Part shown: positions 9,386-18,641 of the stretch, in pieces
How positions within the stretch are numbered: position 1 is the stretch's first letter
Layout: each line of letters starts with the position of its first letter
DNA from: Methanosarcinaceae archaeon
GTDB taxonomy: Archaea > Halobacteriota > Methanosarcinia > Methanosarcinales > Methanosarcinaceae
Length of the DNA: 44,347 nucleotides
Assembly (NCBI GenBank): GCA_021106765.1
Contig: JAIOTO010000075.1
Span: 1 to 44,347, forward strand
Reading direction: 5' to 3'
Position numbers and translations under genes: made by a program
Notes under the pieces: model-generated
What the model was told of the DNA's origin: nothing
Databases searched by the model: none
Seen by the model: the letters and a program-made list of their open reading frames with translations, nothing else

Positions 9386-10513
9386 ATGATACCTGATCGC
9401 AACTTCACCCTCTTCAACAACACCTACCACAACAAAAGGGTCCTTGTCACAGGCAACACCGGTTTCAAGGGTTCATGGCTCAGTATCTGGCTTTCAATGC
9501 TTGGTGCAGAGGTACATGGTCTGTCAAATGGAATACCCAGTAAGCCATCCCACTTTGAATCTGCTTCCCTTGGAAAGCATATCTCCTATCATGAATCGGA
9601 CGTCCGATCCTTGACAGATGTCAGAGACGTGGTAAACGAGATCAAACCCGATTTTGTGTTCCATCTGGCAGCACAGCCCCTTGTCCGCGCGGCCTATAAC
9701 GATCCTGTGACAACCATTGAGACAAATGCGATCGGGACTATGAACATACTGGAAGCCTTACGGCTTGCAGATCGTACCTGCTGTGCCGTCATGATCACCA
9801 GTGACAAATGTTATGATAACGTAGAATGGGTATGGGGATATCGAGAAAACGATCAATTGGGTGGGAAAGACCCATACAGTGCATCCAAGGGTGCTGCGGA
9901 ACTTATCATCAAAACATATGCCAGATCATTTTTTGATAAAAACGTTAGTAATGTAAAAATAGTATCCGTACGAGCCGGAAATGTTATAGGAGGAGGTGAC
10001 TGGGCAAAGGATCGGATCGTTCCGGACTGCATAAGGGCCTGGTCGGCAAACGAAACAGTAGAGGTACGAAGCCCTCATGCAACCAGACCATGGCAACATG
10101 TGTTGGAACCTCTCAGTGGATATCTCCTTGCCGGGCAAAAATTAAAAGCTGACCCATCCCTGAACGGTGAGCCTTTCAACTTTGGACCATCTCCGAACCA
10201 GAACTACACGGTGGCGGAACTGATAAACAGGATGCAACAGTACTGGCCAGAAGGAAATGTTCATATCGCAACTACAAATAAAGACGACAACAGGGAGTCC
10301 GATCTGCTGAAGCTCTGCTGCGACAAGGCATCGCATCTTTTGGGGTGGCAGCCAAATCTGGATTTCGAAGAAACTGTCAAATACACCGTTGACTGGTACC
10401 GCGCATACTACACTCAGGATGTTGATGTTTTCAGTATGAGCTGTGACCAGATCAACAACTACATAAATCAGGCCATGGAAAGGAAACAAACGTGGGTGAG
10501 GAGCAATGATTGA
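9386..10513 (+). CDS. rfbG: CDP-glucose 4,6-dehydratase
   Basis: 375 aa short-chain dehydrogenase/reductase of the extended type. It converts CDP-glucose to CDP-4-keto-6-deoxyglucose. The NAD-binding GNTGFKGSWLS begins at residue 23; GFKGSW is characteristic of the CDP-glucose enzyme rather than RmlB. Catalytic residues are visible as TSDK (138-141) and YSASK (Y164, K168). The glucose-1-phosphate cytidylyltransferase that makes its substrate is two genes downstream, which supports the call. The 3' end overlaps the following epimerase gene by eight bases. Confidence 0.92.
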   Translation: MIPDRNFTLFNNTYHNKRVLVTGNTGFKGSWLSIWLSMLGAEVHGLSNGIPSKPSHFESASLGKHISYHESDVRSLTDVRDVVNEIKPDFVFHLAAQPLVRAAYNDPVTTIETNAIGTMNILEALRLADRTCCAVMITSDKCYDNVEWVWGYRENDQLGGKDPYSASKGAAELIIKTYARSFFDKNVSNVKIVSVRAGNVIGGGDWAKDRIVPDCIRAWSANETVEVRSPHATRPWQHVLEPLSGYLLAGQKLKADPSLNGEPFNFGPSPNQNYTVAELINRMQQYWPEGNVHIATTNKDDNRESDLLKLCCDKASHLLGWQPNLDFEETVKYTVDWYRAYYTQDVDVFSMSCDQINNYINQAMERKQTWVRSND

Positions 10514-10946
10514 AGGAGTGGAACTTACCTCACTTACGATAATTCCAGGAGATAAGGGGAATATCATGCATGCCATGAAAAGAAATGAAAGATCGTTTCA
10601 TGGTTTTGGAGAAGCATACTTTTCTACTATAACAAAAGGAACTGTAAAGGCCTGGAAAAGACACAGGGAAATGACCTTAAATCTGATTGTACCGTGTGGA
10701 GATATCCTATTTGCCCTGTGGGACGACAGACCGGATTCAAAAAGTTGTGGGGAGCTCCTGGAAATACAGTTATCTCCTGAAAACTATCAGCGTTTGACAG
10801 TTCCCCCAATGGTGTGGATGGGATTCAAAGGATTGGGTAATGGCACTAATATGCTTCTTAATATAGCAAATATCCCTCATGATCCAAATGAATCTGACCA
10901 AATGGACGTTTACAAAAACAATATAAATTATAATTGGTATATGTGA
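10506..10946 (+). CDS. RmlC-like cupin sugar epimerase/isomerase
   Basis: 146 aa, small beta-rich cupin of the dTDP-4-dehydrorhamnose 3,5-epimerase family. Recognisable stretches are GTVKAWKRH, IVPCGDILFALWDDR and VPPMVWMGF. Ribosome-binding sequence GGTGAGGAG precedes ATG 10506, inside the end of rfbG. Next to CDP-glucose dehydratase it should act on CDP-4-keto-6-deoxyglucose, either epimerising C3/C5 or moving the keto group; the sequence does not separate these. It is shorter than typical RmlC (about 180 aa), as many polysaccharide-cluster relatives are. Confidence 0.75.
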   Translation: MIEGVELTSLTIIPGDKGNIMHAMKRNERSFHGFGEAYFSTITKGTVKAWKRHREMTLNLIVPCGDILFALWDDRPDSKSCGELLEIQLSPENYQRLTVPPMVWMGFKGLGNGTNMLLNIANIPHDPNESDQMDVYKNNINYNWYM

Positions 10947-10950
10947 TACG

Positions 10951-11727
10951 ATGAAAACCATTATATTGGCAGGAGGATTCGGTACACGACTGGCTGAACA
11001 TACCGATGTCAAACCAAAACCTATGGTAGAGATCGGTGGTCAGCCAATGCTTTGGCATATAATGAACACCTATTCTCATTACGGACACAATGATTTTATC
11101 GTGGCCCTTGGCTACAAAGGTGAAGTAATAAAAGAGTATTTCCTCAATTATTACTCTTTAAGATCCGATTTTACAGTTAACCTTGGGAACGGCAACGTAA
11201 ATTATCTGGAAAAGAAAACTGTGGACTGGAACGTAACACTGGTCGACACGGGATTGCAGTCTATGACAGGAGGAAGGATAAGGCAACTCAAAGAATATAT
11301 CGGAGATGAAACATTCATGCTAACATATGGGGATGGGGTTTCCAATATCAACATAAACGAACTACTGGACTTCCACAGAGATCATGGTAAAATGGCAACG
11401 ATCACTGCTGTTCATCCTGCAGCACGCTTCGGAGAACTGGTACTATCCGATGAACAGAAGGTGTTATCCTTTAAAGAAAAACCTCAAACTGCACAGGGAT
11501 GGGTCAATGGGGGATATTTCGTGCTTGAACCTGAATTTCTTGACCTGATCGATTCGGACGCCACCGTTCTTGAAGAAGATCCCCTTGAACGCGCTGCGAG
11601 CGATGGGGAACTTATGGCATACCTCCACGATGGATTCTGGCAATGCATGGATACTGTACGTGATCGTAACGTCCTGGATGGACTCTGGCAGGATGGTAAG
11701 GCGCCGTGGAGGGTATGGTCAAAGTGA
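10951..11727 (+). CDS. rfbF: Glucose-1-phosphate cytidylyltransferase
   Basis: 258 aa, the normal length for RfbF/DdhA. It makes CDP-glucose from CTP and glucose-1-phosphate. The nucleotidyltransferase signature GGFGTRL (8-14) followed by KPKPMVEIGG (21-30) and the downstream LTYGDGVSNI (Mg-binding Asp) are diagnostic, and GWVNGGYFV matches the family substrate loop. It feeds rfbG; the order here (dehydratase, cupin, cytidylyltransferase) differs from the usual rfbF-rfbG order. The stop overlaps the likely GTG of the next gene. Confidence 0.93.
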   Translation: MKTIILAGGFGTRLAEHTDVKPKPMVEIGGQPMLWHIMNTYSHYGHNDFIVALGYKGEVIKEYFLNYYSLRSDFTVNLGNGNVNYLEKKTVDWNVTLVDTGLQSMTGGRIRQLKEYIGDETFMLTYGDGVSNININELLDFHRDHGKMATITAVHPAARFGELVLSDEQKVLSFKEKPQTAQGWVNGGYFVLEPEFLDLIDSDATVLEEDPLERAASDGELMAYLHDGFWQCMDTVRDRNVLDGLWQDGKAPWRVWSK

Positions 11728-12848
11728 CAGATAACACAATACGACTTTCAAGATCTGTAATAGGGAATGCCGAAAAACAGGCTGTGATGGACGTCCTGAA
11801 TAAAGGATACCTTGGTATGGGAGAGAATGTGCAGCTCTTTGAGGAACAATTGAGCAGGTTCTTCGGTAGGCCGGCAGTGTGTGTGAACAGTGGTACTGCG
11901 GCATTGCACCTTGCCTTACAGTCACTTGGAATTGGACGTGGTGATGAAGTGCTTGTCCAATCTGTGACATTCCTGGCCTCATTCCAGGCTATATCTGCCA
12001 CCGGAGCCAGGCCAGTAGCCTGTGATATTGACCCTGATACTATAACCCTTGATGTGACCGACGCAAAAAAACGCATTACAGACAAGACGAAGGTCATTAT
12101 GCCAGTACATTATGCAAGTGGAATGGGTGCACTGGAGGAAATATACGATCTTGCAAATGACAATGATCTGCGGGTGGTGGAGGATGCTGCACATGCACTG
12201 GGATGCACCTACAATGGAAGGAAGACAGGTAGCTTTGGTGATATCGCATGTTTCAGTTTTGATGGTATAAAGAACATTACATCAGGAGAAGGGGGAGCCA
12301 TTGTTACCAAAGATATGGACGTGCTCCAAAAAGCAAGGGATGCCCGACTTCTGGGTATTGAGAAGGATACCCAGAAAAGATATTCCAACCAGCGAAGCTG
12401 GGATTTCGATGTGAGTGCACAGGGGTGGCGCTATCATATGAGCAATATTATGGCAGCGATCGGTATAGAACAATTAAACCGGTTTCCTGAATTCGCAGAA
12501 TGTCGTAGACAACTTGCAAAACACTATCATAAGAAACTTGAACATCTGGATTCGGTCGAATTGCTTAATCAGGATCTTGATTCCATCATACCTCATATCT
12601 TTGTTATTAAATTAAAAAATGCCGACCGTGATGATATTCGCAAGAAAATGCTTGAAAGAGGTATTCAGACAGGAATACATTATAAACCAAATCATTATTT
12701 AAGCCTGTATAATTCAGACAACACCTTCCTCCCGGTCACAGACAGGATCGTATCCCAATTGTTGACACTTCCTCTACACCCCAAACTTGGTGAGCAGGAT
12801 ATTGACTATATCTGTCAGCAACTGGTAGAATGTCTCAGAGAACAATAA
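11724..12848 (+). CDS. DegT-family aminotransferase of the CDP-sugar branch
   Basis: About 374 aa from GTG 11724, which overlaps the preceding TGA as GTGA and has GGAGGG at 11708-11713; ATG 11715 is an alternative start. Hallmarks are NSGTAALH, VVEDAAHALG and SFDGIKNITSGEGG, whose Lys (residue 183) is the PLP lysine. CDP-4-keto-6-deoxyglucose usually goes to an iron-sulfur dehydrase (RfbH/DdhC) in which this Lys is His and a cysteine cluster is present; neither is the case here, so transamination rather than 3-deoxygenation is expected. Product likely a CDP-amino-dideoxyhexose (inference). Confidence 0.85.
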   Translation: MTDNTIRLSRSVIGNAEKQAVMDVLNKGYLGMGENVQLFEEQLSRFFGRPAVCVNSGTAALHLALQSLGIGRGDEVLVQSVTFLASFQAISATGARPVACDIDPDTITLDVTDAKKRITDKTKVIMPVHYASGMGALEEIYDLANDNDLRVVEDAAHALGCTYNGRKTGSFGDIACFSFDGIKNITSGEGGAIVTKDMDVLQKARDARLLGIEKDTQKRYSNQRSWDFDVSAQGWRYHMSNIMAAIGIEQLNRFPEFAECRRQLAKHYHKKLEHLDSVELLNQDLDSIIPHIFVIKLKNADRDDIRKKMLERGIQTGIHYKPNHYLSLYNSDNTFLPVTDRIVSQLLTLPLHPKLGEQDIDYICQQLVECLREQ

Positions 12849-12861
12849 GGTAACGATCAGT

Positions 12862-13710
12862 ATGTCAGAGATCAACGAGCCAAATGGCGGGCACCCAACT
12901 ATAAGTATCATTATGAATTGTCTCAATTGTTCCAGATATCTGAAGGAGGCGATAGATAGCATTTATCAGCAGACATATACAGACTGGGAGATCGTCTTCT
13001 GGGACAATGCATCTACGGATAACAGTGCAGAGATCGCAAGAAGTTATGATGATAGACTCCATTATTTTTGCAGTGAAGGAACGGTTCCACTGGGCCATGC
13101 AAGGAACTTTGCCATTGAAAATACCAGGGGGAAATATATTGCATTTCTGGATTGTGATGATAGGTGGTTACCGGATAAATTGGAAAGACAAATAAGAATA
13201 TTTGAAGACCGAAAGGATATTGCTCTTCTGTATTCTGACAGTTACATCGTCGATTCATCTGGAAATCGAATAAAACGGGCCTTCGACTCTGAGAAACCGG
13301 AAAGAGGGATGATCTTCAACGATCTGCTATCTAAATATAACTTCATACCTCTGCTTACCGTCCTTATAAAAAAAGACGTATTGGATGAAGTGGGTTATTT
13401 CAATCCAGAATATAACGTGGCAGAAGAATATGATCTGTTCTTGAGGATCGCGCATAGCTTCACCATAGATTATATCGATCACCCCTTGGCAGAATACCGG
13501 GTACATGAAAATAATCTCAGTTTTAACCAGAATATAGGGATCAGAGAAGAACTGGAGATAATGAACAAATGGTTATGCAACTATCCTGAGATCAGGAGAG
13601 AGCTGGGAATTTCGATTAAAAAGAAAAAGATAAAAAGAAATGCCGCACTTCTTCTTTATTACATGGTGAAGTATGCACATTTACCGAAAAATATCTTGAA
13701 ATTTTGCTGA
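12862..13710 (+). CDS. Family 2 glycosyltransferase
   Basis: 282 aa, GT-A fold. N-terminal ISIIMNCLNCSRYL replaces the usual PxYN start, followed by DWEIVFWDNASTDNS (nucleotide-binding acidic strand), AFLDCDDRW (DxD-like metal site) and EYRVHENNLS near the end. No membrane segment, so it should be cytosolic or peripheral and add one sugar to the growing lipid-linked glycan. It follows the CDP-sugar genes by 13 bases; acting with the CDP-sugar product is plausible but unproven. Confidence 0.85.
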   Translation: MSEINEPNGGHPTISIIMNCLNCSRYLKEAIDSIYQQTYTDWEIVFWDNASTDNSAEIARSYDDRLHYFCSEGTVPLGHARNFAIENTRGKYIAFLDCDDRWLPDKLERQIRIFEDRKDIALLYSDSYIVDSSGNRIKRAFDSEKPERGMIFNDLLSKYNFIPLLTVLIKKDVLDEVGYFNPEYNVAEEYDLFLRIAHSFTIDYIDHPLAEYRVHENNLSFNQNIGIREELEIMNKWLCNYPEIRRELGISIKKKKIKRNAALLLYYMVKYAHLPKNILKFC

Positions 13711-13734
13711 ACACAACACTTTCTGTGATCGAAC

Positions 13735-14856
13735 ATGAACCAAATACTAACATTGACACTCATCATAACCGCAATCCCTTTTGCAGTTTATCTCATATAC
13801 ATACTTGCCGCCATCACATCCAGACCGAAAAGTCCACCCCGTCTTCCATCCCTTCCATACATCAGCATCGTTGTCCCTGCTTACAATGAAGAAGAAGTGA
13901 TCGAAGACCGGATCAATAATCTTGCAGAGATCTACCCCATAGATAAAATGGAGATCATAGTCTCAAATGATGGATCCACTGATAATACCGAAGAAATAGT
14001 CAAGCATACTCTTGCAAAGCACTCCATTACAGGAAAAGTTATCACTCGCCCGAGAAGCGGTGTCAATAAGGCCATCAATCGTGGCATCAACGAAAGTTCC
14101 AGCGAGATCATAGTGATCACTGGCTCGGATGGACTATTCGATAAGAACACCATACCAGACCTTCTGGGAGTCCTCTTGAGTGCCGATGATATCGGTGCCG
14201 TGTCCGGAGACCTCATTCCGGTGGCCAAAGGAGAATCAGTATTCTCAAATTCGGAAACAGCGTATCGCTCCATCTATGGCAGGATCTGTACATGGGAAAG
14301 CAATATTCACTCCACCTACTGTTTCAACGGACCGGTCGTTGCGTTCAAAAGGAAGGCATCTTCATCCCTGAACACAAGAAGAGGAGCAGATGATGCCAGC
14401 ATGGCACTATCGGTGATCAGGAACGGATATCGTTGCCAATATGTGCCATCTGCAAAGTTCTATGAATATGTGCCAGACAGGTTCCAGGAACAACGGCGTC
14501 AGAAGATCCGAAGGGCTACCCGATTACTTGAAGCCACATTCGTTAACAGGGATGTACTCTCATCAAAATATGGGAGATTCGGGACCTTTGTGTTCCCCTT
14601 GCGGATCATGATGTTGTTCGTGGTGCCCACAGCAGTATTCCTGTCGTTGCTGCTCTGGACCATCTATCTGGGGTCATTGGGTCTGATCTACAGCATAGCA
14701 TTTATCCTGCTGATCGCAGCAGTGATACTTATGGGAAGCCTGCGGGCAAACGTCCTGTCATCCTTCCTACTGTACCAGGCATACCTATTCCTGGGACTGT
14801 TCAATATGCTCAGGGATGTCCATGAATGGGAACCCACAGAAAGAGTGAAGATATAA
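13735..14856 (+). CDS. Membrane-associated family 2 glycosyltransferase
   Basis: 373 aa. One N-terminal membrane segment (about 5-27), a GT2 catalytic domain with IVVPAYNEE, IVSNDGSTDNT, VTGSDGLF and a QRRQKIRRA stretch resembling the QxxRW region of processive enzymes, then two to three hydrophobic segments (about 285-355). This arrangement is seen in polymerising or lipid-linked glycosyltransferases. It follows the previous glycosyltransferase by 24 bases, in the same direction. Confidence 0.85.
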   Translation: MNQILTLTLIITAIPFAVYLIYILAAITSRPKSPPRLPSLPYISIVVPAYNEEEVIEDRINNLAEIYPIDKMEIIVSNDGSTDNTEEIVKHTLAKHSITGKVITRPRSGVNKAINRGINESSSEIIVITGSDGLFDKNTIPDLLGVLLSADDIGAVSGDLIPVAKGESVFSNSETAYRSIYGRICTWESNIHSTYCFNGPVVAFKRKASSSLNTRRGADDASMALSVIRNGYRCQYVPSAKFYEYVPDRFQEQRRQKIRRATRLLEATFVNRDVLSSKYGRFGTFVFPLRIMMLFVVPTAVFLSLLLWTIYLGSLGLIYSIAFILLIAAVILMGSLRANVLSSFLLYQAYLFLGLFNMLRDVHEWEPTERVKI

Positions 14857-14896
14857 TAATCGATGCACAATCTTAAAAGCAATGGAGAATCTATTT

Positions 14897-15520
14897 ATGA
14901 TCATGAAAAACTGTGAGGTCATACTTGGAAAGGGGCATACCATACAGGACTTTGTTGAGATTGGAAAATATCCTGTCGGTTCCGATAAGACCATCATTGG
15001 TAACAACGCAGTTATCAGATCCCATTCCGTAATATATGCCGGCAACAGGATAGGCAATGATTTTCAGACAGGACATGGCATCCTTCTGCGGGAGAACAAC
15101 ATCATCGGCAATAATGTGAGCATTGGAACGCATTCTATCGTTGAAAGGGAGAACAATATAGGAAATAACGTACGCATCCATTCCAATTGTTTCATCCCGG
15201 AATTCGTCATGATCGAGGATGATGTATGGATCGGCCCTTCCACAACCATCCTGAATGTACTTCATCCCCCCTGCCCACGCTTTGAGGACTGCGCAAAAAG
15301 TGTGCGTCTTCGGAGAGGAGCGAAGATCGGAGGCAACGTGAGCATTGGGCCAAGGGTCAGTATTGGAGAGAACTCCCTTATAGGGATGGGGGCTGTTGTC
15401 ACAAAAGATATCCCTGATAATGTCCTTGCATACGGAAATCCTGCCAGAGTAATATGCAATATTGATGAGATGGAATGTGAGGTTGGATATTTTGAAAGAC
15501 CTTATGAATGGCAGGACTGA
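14897..15520 (+). CDS. Left-handed beta-helix (hexapeptide repeat) acyltransferase, WbpD-like
   Basis: 207 aa from ATG 14897, which has GGAG nine bases upstream; an ATG at 14882 adds five residues. Repeated [I/V]GNN and IG.. hexapeptides run almost throughout (IIGNNAVI, RIGNDF, IIGNNVSIG, NIGNNVRI, KIGGNVSIG), closing with IGMGAVVTKDIPDNVLAYGNPARV, the standard end of such N-acetyltransferases. Followed by a DegT aminotransferase and a Gfo/Idh/MocA dehydrogenase, the gene fits the 3-N-acetyltransferase of the UDP-2,3-diacetamido-uronate pathway. That assignment rests on context. Confidence 0.82.
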   Translation: MIMKNCEVILGKGHTIQDFVEIGKYPVGSDKTIIGNNAVIRSHSVIYAGNRIGNDFQTGHGILLRENNIIGNNVSIGTHSIVERENNIGNNVRIHSNCFIPEFVMIEDDVWIGPSTTILNVLHPPCPRFEDCAKSVRLRRGAKIGGNVSIGPRVSIGENSLIGMGAVVTKDIPDNVLAYGNPARVICNIDEMECEVGYFERPYEWQD

Positions 15521-15589
15521 AAAAGCATAACATATTGACACAAATTAAATTTGAAAATTGGTTTGAAATTGAAAGAGGGTTAAATATAC

Positions 15590-16663
15590 ATGCACATAAA
15601 CTTCAGTGAAATGTATGTCGATGATGACATCAGATCGGCGGTTGCACAGGTACTTGACAGTGGTCGATTTATCAAAGGAAATAATCTGCGCCAATTTGAA
15701 CAGGAATTTGCAGAATTCTGTAACACAGAATATGCAATAGGTGTGAGTTCGGGCACCTCTGCCATCCTACTGACAATGATGGCACTTGGTATCAAGAAAG
15801 ATGATGAGGTCATAGTACCTTCCCATACGTTCATCGCAAGCGCAAGCCCTGCAAAATTCCTGGGGGCAACCCCTGTCTATGTGGATGTGGACCCTGAAAC
15901 CTATACCATCGATCCGACCCAGCTTGAAGATGCTATTAGCGCTAATACCAAAGCGATCATTGCCGTGCACCTGTACGGGCATCCTGCAGATATGGACCCA
16001 ATCATGGATATTGCAACATCGCATAACATTCCCGTGGTCGAGGATGCATGCCAGGCCCACGCAGGAGAATACAAAGGAAAGAGAACGGGTTCCATGGGAG
16101 ATATAGGGGTCTTCAGTTTCTTCCCTTCAAAGAACATGACCGTTGCGGGTGATGGTGGCATGGTAGTTACCAGTAATGAAGAACTTGCAGAGAAGATCTC
16201 CATGCTCAGGGATCATGGCAGAAAAGAAAAATATGTGAGTGATATGCTTGGCCTGAACCTGAGGCTCAGTGAGATCCCAGCTGCCGTGGGACGTGAACAA
16301 CTCAAACACCTACCGGAATGGACCGATCGACGACGTGCAGTTGCGGCTGAATATGACAGATTGCTGGCAGACGTGGTTGATACCCCTACCGCAGCGGCCT
16401 GGGCCAAACATGTCTACCACCTGTACGTCATACAGACCGATGACCGTGATGGACTCGCACAATACCTGAAAGACAATGGCATCAGCACCGGAATACACTA
16501 CCCGGTCCCGGTACACAAACAGCCCTGCATGGAAGCAGGGGATGTTGAACTTCCTGTAACAGATACCCTTGTTGACCGGATACTATCCCTCCCAATGCAT
16601 CCCCAGATGACGGACGAACAGGTCCAATATGTTGCAGAGAAGATACAGGAGTGGGTACAATGA
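15590..16663 (+). CDS. DegT-family aminotransferase, WbpE-like
   Basis: 357 aa. VSSGTSAI (52-59), VVEDACQAH (149-157) and SFFPSKNMTVAGDGG with the PLP lysine K181. Short for DegT enzymes, like WbpE, which converts a UDP-3-keto-GlcNAc-uronate to the 3-amino sugar. It sits between a hexapeptide acetyltransferase and a Gfo/Idh/MocA dehydrogenase whose ATG overlaps its stop (ATGA at 16660-16663). Oxidise-aminate-acetylate on one sugar is the natural reading of the trio; the related 3-amino sugars of methanogen N-glycans are a precedent. Confidence 0.85.
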   Translation: MHINFSEMYVDDDIRSAVAQVLDSGRFIKGNNLRQFEQEFAEFCNTEYAIGVSSGTSAILLTMMALGIKKDDEVIVPSHTFIASASPAKFLGATPVYVDVDPETYTIDPTQLEDAISANTKAIIAVHLYGHPADMDPIMDIATSHNIPVVEDACQAHAGEYKGKRTGSMGDIGVFSFFPSKNMTVAGDGGMVVTSNEELAEKISMLRDHGRKEKYVSDMLGLNLRLSEIPAAVGREQLKHLPEWTDRRRAVAAEYDRLLADVVDTPTAAAWAKHVYHLYVIQTDDRDGLAQYLKDNGISTGIHYPVPVHKQPCMEAGDVELPVTDTLVDRILSLPMHPQMTDEQVQYVAEKIQEWVQ

Positions 16664-17664
16664 CCACGATAGGAGTTATTGGAACAGGATACTGGGGCAA
16701 GAACCATGTCCGAACATACAGTGAACTTGTATCAGAAAATGTGATCGATAGTGTCAAGATCTGCGATATTGATGAAAAACGCGCCCATGAGCTTGGAAAT
16801 GCATTCAACATCGAGTACCTTACCGACCACAGAGAACTGTTATCCGACCCCGATATCGATGCAGTGAGCATTGTCACGCCATCACACACCCATTATCCTC
16901 TTGCGAAGGAGTTCATGGAAGCAGGGAAGGATGTCCTTGTGGAAAAACCCATGACAATGGACTCCAAGGAAGCGGAACATCTGGTGGAGGTATCTGAGGA
17001 CACTGGCCAGATCCTCATGGTAGGGCATATATTCCGACACCATCCGGCCGTGAAGGAACTGAAAAAACGCATCGATCTGGGAGAGTTCGGTTCTATCCAA
17101 CTGATCACGAGCAATCGTCTTTCCTTTGGCGCACCCAGGAAAGACATGGGAGTGGTGTATGCACTTGGTATCCACGAAGTAGATATGTTCTGCCATCTGG
17201 TGGACAAGGAGTATCCTGACAGCATCCTTGCAACTACAAGATGTAATCTGCAGCCCGACATAGAAGAGACCGCAATGATCACAATGGATCTTGGTGATAC
17301 CACTGCCCACGCATTAGAGAGCTGGTTGATGCCTGCATATGGCAAACAGCGAGACCTTGTGGTTGTGGGCTCAGAAAAGGCCGCAAAGATAGATTATCTC
17401 AAGCCTCAGGAACTCCAGATATTTGATATACGTATCGCAGAGCAGGACTTCAACGGAAAGAGCGCATTCAGTGTAGAGAACGAAGGCTCATATACTATTC
17501 CTATACCCTATGCCGAACCATTGAAAGAAGAACTCAGGCATTTTGTAGACTGCATCCGGAACAGGAACACACCAATATCGGATGGAGTCGTTGGTATGCG
17601 TGCTGTGAAGATGGCAGAAGCAGTATTGAGATCAGCCCGAGAAGGACGTCGGATACAGTTCTAA
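16660..17664 (+). CDS. Gfo/Idh/MocA-family oxidoreductase, WbpB-like
   Basis: 334 aa from ATG 16660, with GGAGTG at about 16648 and a four-base overlap with the aminotransferase; a GTG at 16651 would add three residues. Dinucleotide-binding GVIGTGYWGKNHV at the N-terminus, VEKPMTM with the conserved EKP, and a C-terminal alpha/beta domain. WbpB-type enzymes oxidise C3 of UDP-GlcNAc-uronate with NAD, giving the substrate for the adjacent aminotransferase. The UDP-GlcNAc 6-dehydrogenase needed before it is not in the window. Last gene before a convergent junction. Confidence 0.87.
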   Translation: MTTIGVIGTGYWGKNHVRTYSELVSENVIDSVKICDIDEKRAHELGNAFNIEYLTDHRELLSDPDIDAVSIVTPSHTHYPLAKEFMEAGKDVLVEKPMTMDSKEAEHLVEVSEDTGQILMVGHIFRHHPAVKELKKRIDLGEFGSIQLITSNRLSFGAPRKDMGVVYALGIHEVDMFCHLVDKEYPDSILATTRCNLQPDIEETAMITMDLGDTTAHALESWLMPAYGKQRDLVVVGSEKAAKIDYLKPQELQIFDIRIAEQDFNGKSAFSVENEGSYTIPIPYAEPLKEELRHFVDCIRNRNTPISDGVVGMRAVKMAEAVLRSAREGRRIQF

Positions 17665-17699
17665 CCTGTATTTATCCTGTGTCTTTTCAGAACAAACAT

Positions 17700-18617
17700 T
17701 CATTCGTCACAGGAACATTTCCCTGATCGGGGGGATCGGATCTCCGTACTTTCGGGAGACAATACCTCTTCCAGATACTTACGTACCTGCTCCCCCATAC
17801 CCTCATTCCGCATCGCAAAATCTATTATAGCCTTTACATATCCAAGCTTGTCCCCTGTATCGTACCTCCGCCCGGTGAACCGATATGCATATACATTCTG
17901 GATATCATTCAGCATGCGGATACCATCGGTGAGCTGTACTTCGCCTCCAACTCCGGCAGTGGTCTTCTCGATACAATCAAATATCTCAGGAGTGAACACA
18001 TACCTTCCAATAGCACCGATGTTGGATGGAGCATCCGCAGGTTCCGGCTTCTCCACAATATCCTCAATGGAGTACAGAGATCCATCCAGAGGAGTGCCTT
18101 TTATGATCCCATAGCTACTGACCTTGTCCTGTGGAACATCCTCCACCGCTATCGCAGACCGTCCATATTTCTCATGTATCTCGATCAGCTGTTGGGTACA
18201 TGGTTTTCCATTCACAATGATATCATCTCCCAGCAACACAGCAAATGGATCACCGCTTATGTGCTTGCGTGCGGTCAGTATCGCATCCCCCAACCCCCGC
18301 GGTTCTTTCTGGCGGATGTAGTGGATGTCAACCATGGACGAGATGTCCTGTACCATCTTCAGAAGATCATCCTTGTGTCTGTCCTTCAGATGCATCTCAA
18401 GCTCCGGCGACTCGTCAAAATAGTCCTCAATAGACCTTTTGTTCCTGCCAGTGACAAATATTATATCGTCAATGCCGGACTCTATAGCCTCTTCCACCAC
18501 ATAATGGATCACCGGCTTGTCGATGATCGGTAGCATTTCCTTGGGCATAGATTTTGTTACCGGTAAAAATCGCGTACCAAGACCCGCCGAAGGGATCACT
18601 GCTTTTGTTATCTTCAT
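17700..18617 (-). CDS. galU: UTP-glucose-1-phosphate uridylyltransferase
   Basis: 305 aa from the ATG at 18617 (reads MKITKAVIPSAG), preceded by GGAGGGT; an earlier ATG eight codons upstream is less likely. Makes UDP-glucose. Diagnostic stretches are SAGLGTRFLPVTK, KEMLPIIDKPVIHYVVEEA and LLGDDII (Mg-binding Asp), and KLGYVKA near the C-terminus. It is 24 bases downstream of manC and forms a two-gene unit with it. UDP-glucose can feed several glycosyltransferases nearby. Confidence 0.93.
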   Translation of the reverse strand: MKITKAVIPSAGLGTRFLPVTKSMPKEMLPIIDKPVIHYVVEEAIESGIDDIIFVTGRNKRSIEDYFDESPELEMHLKDRHKDDLLKMVQDISSMVDIHYIRQKEPRGLGDAILTARKHISGDPFAVLLGDDIIVNGKPCTQQLIEIHEKYGRSAIAVEDVPQDKVSSYGIIKGTPLDGSLYSIEDIVEKPEPADAPSNIGAIGRYVFTPEIFDCIEKTTAGVGGEVQLTDGIRMLNDIQNVYAYRFTGRRYDTGDKLGYVKAIIDFAMRNEGMGEQVRKYLEEVLSPESTEIRSPRSGKCSCDE

Positions 18618-18641
18618 GCTACCCTCCAATGATCCAAGCAT

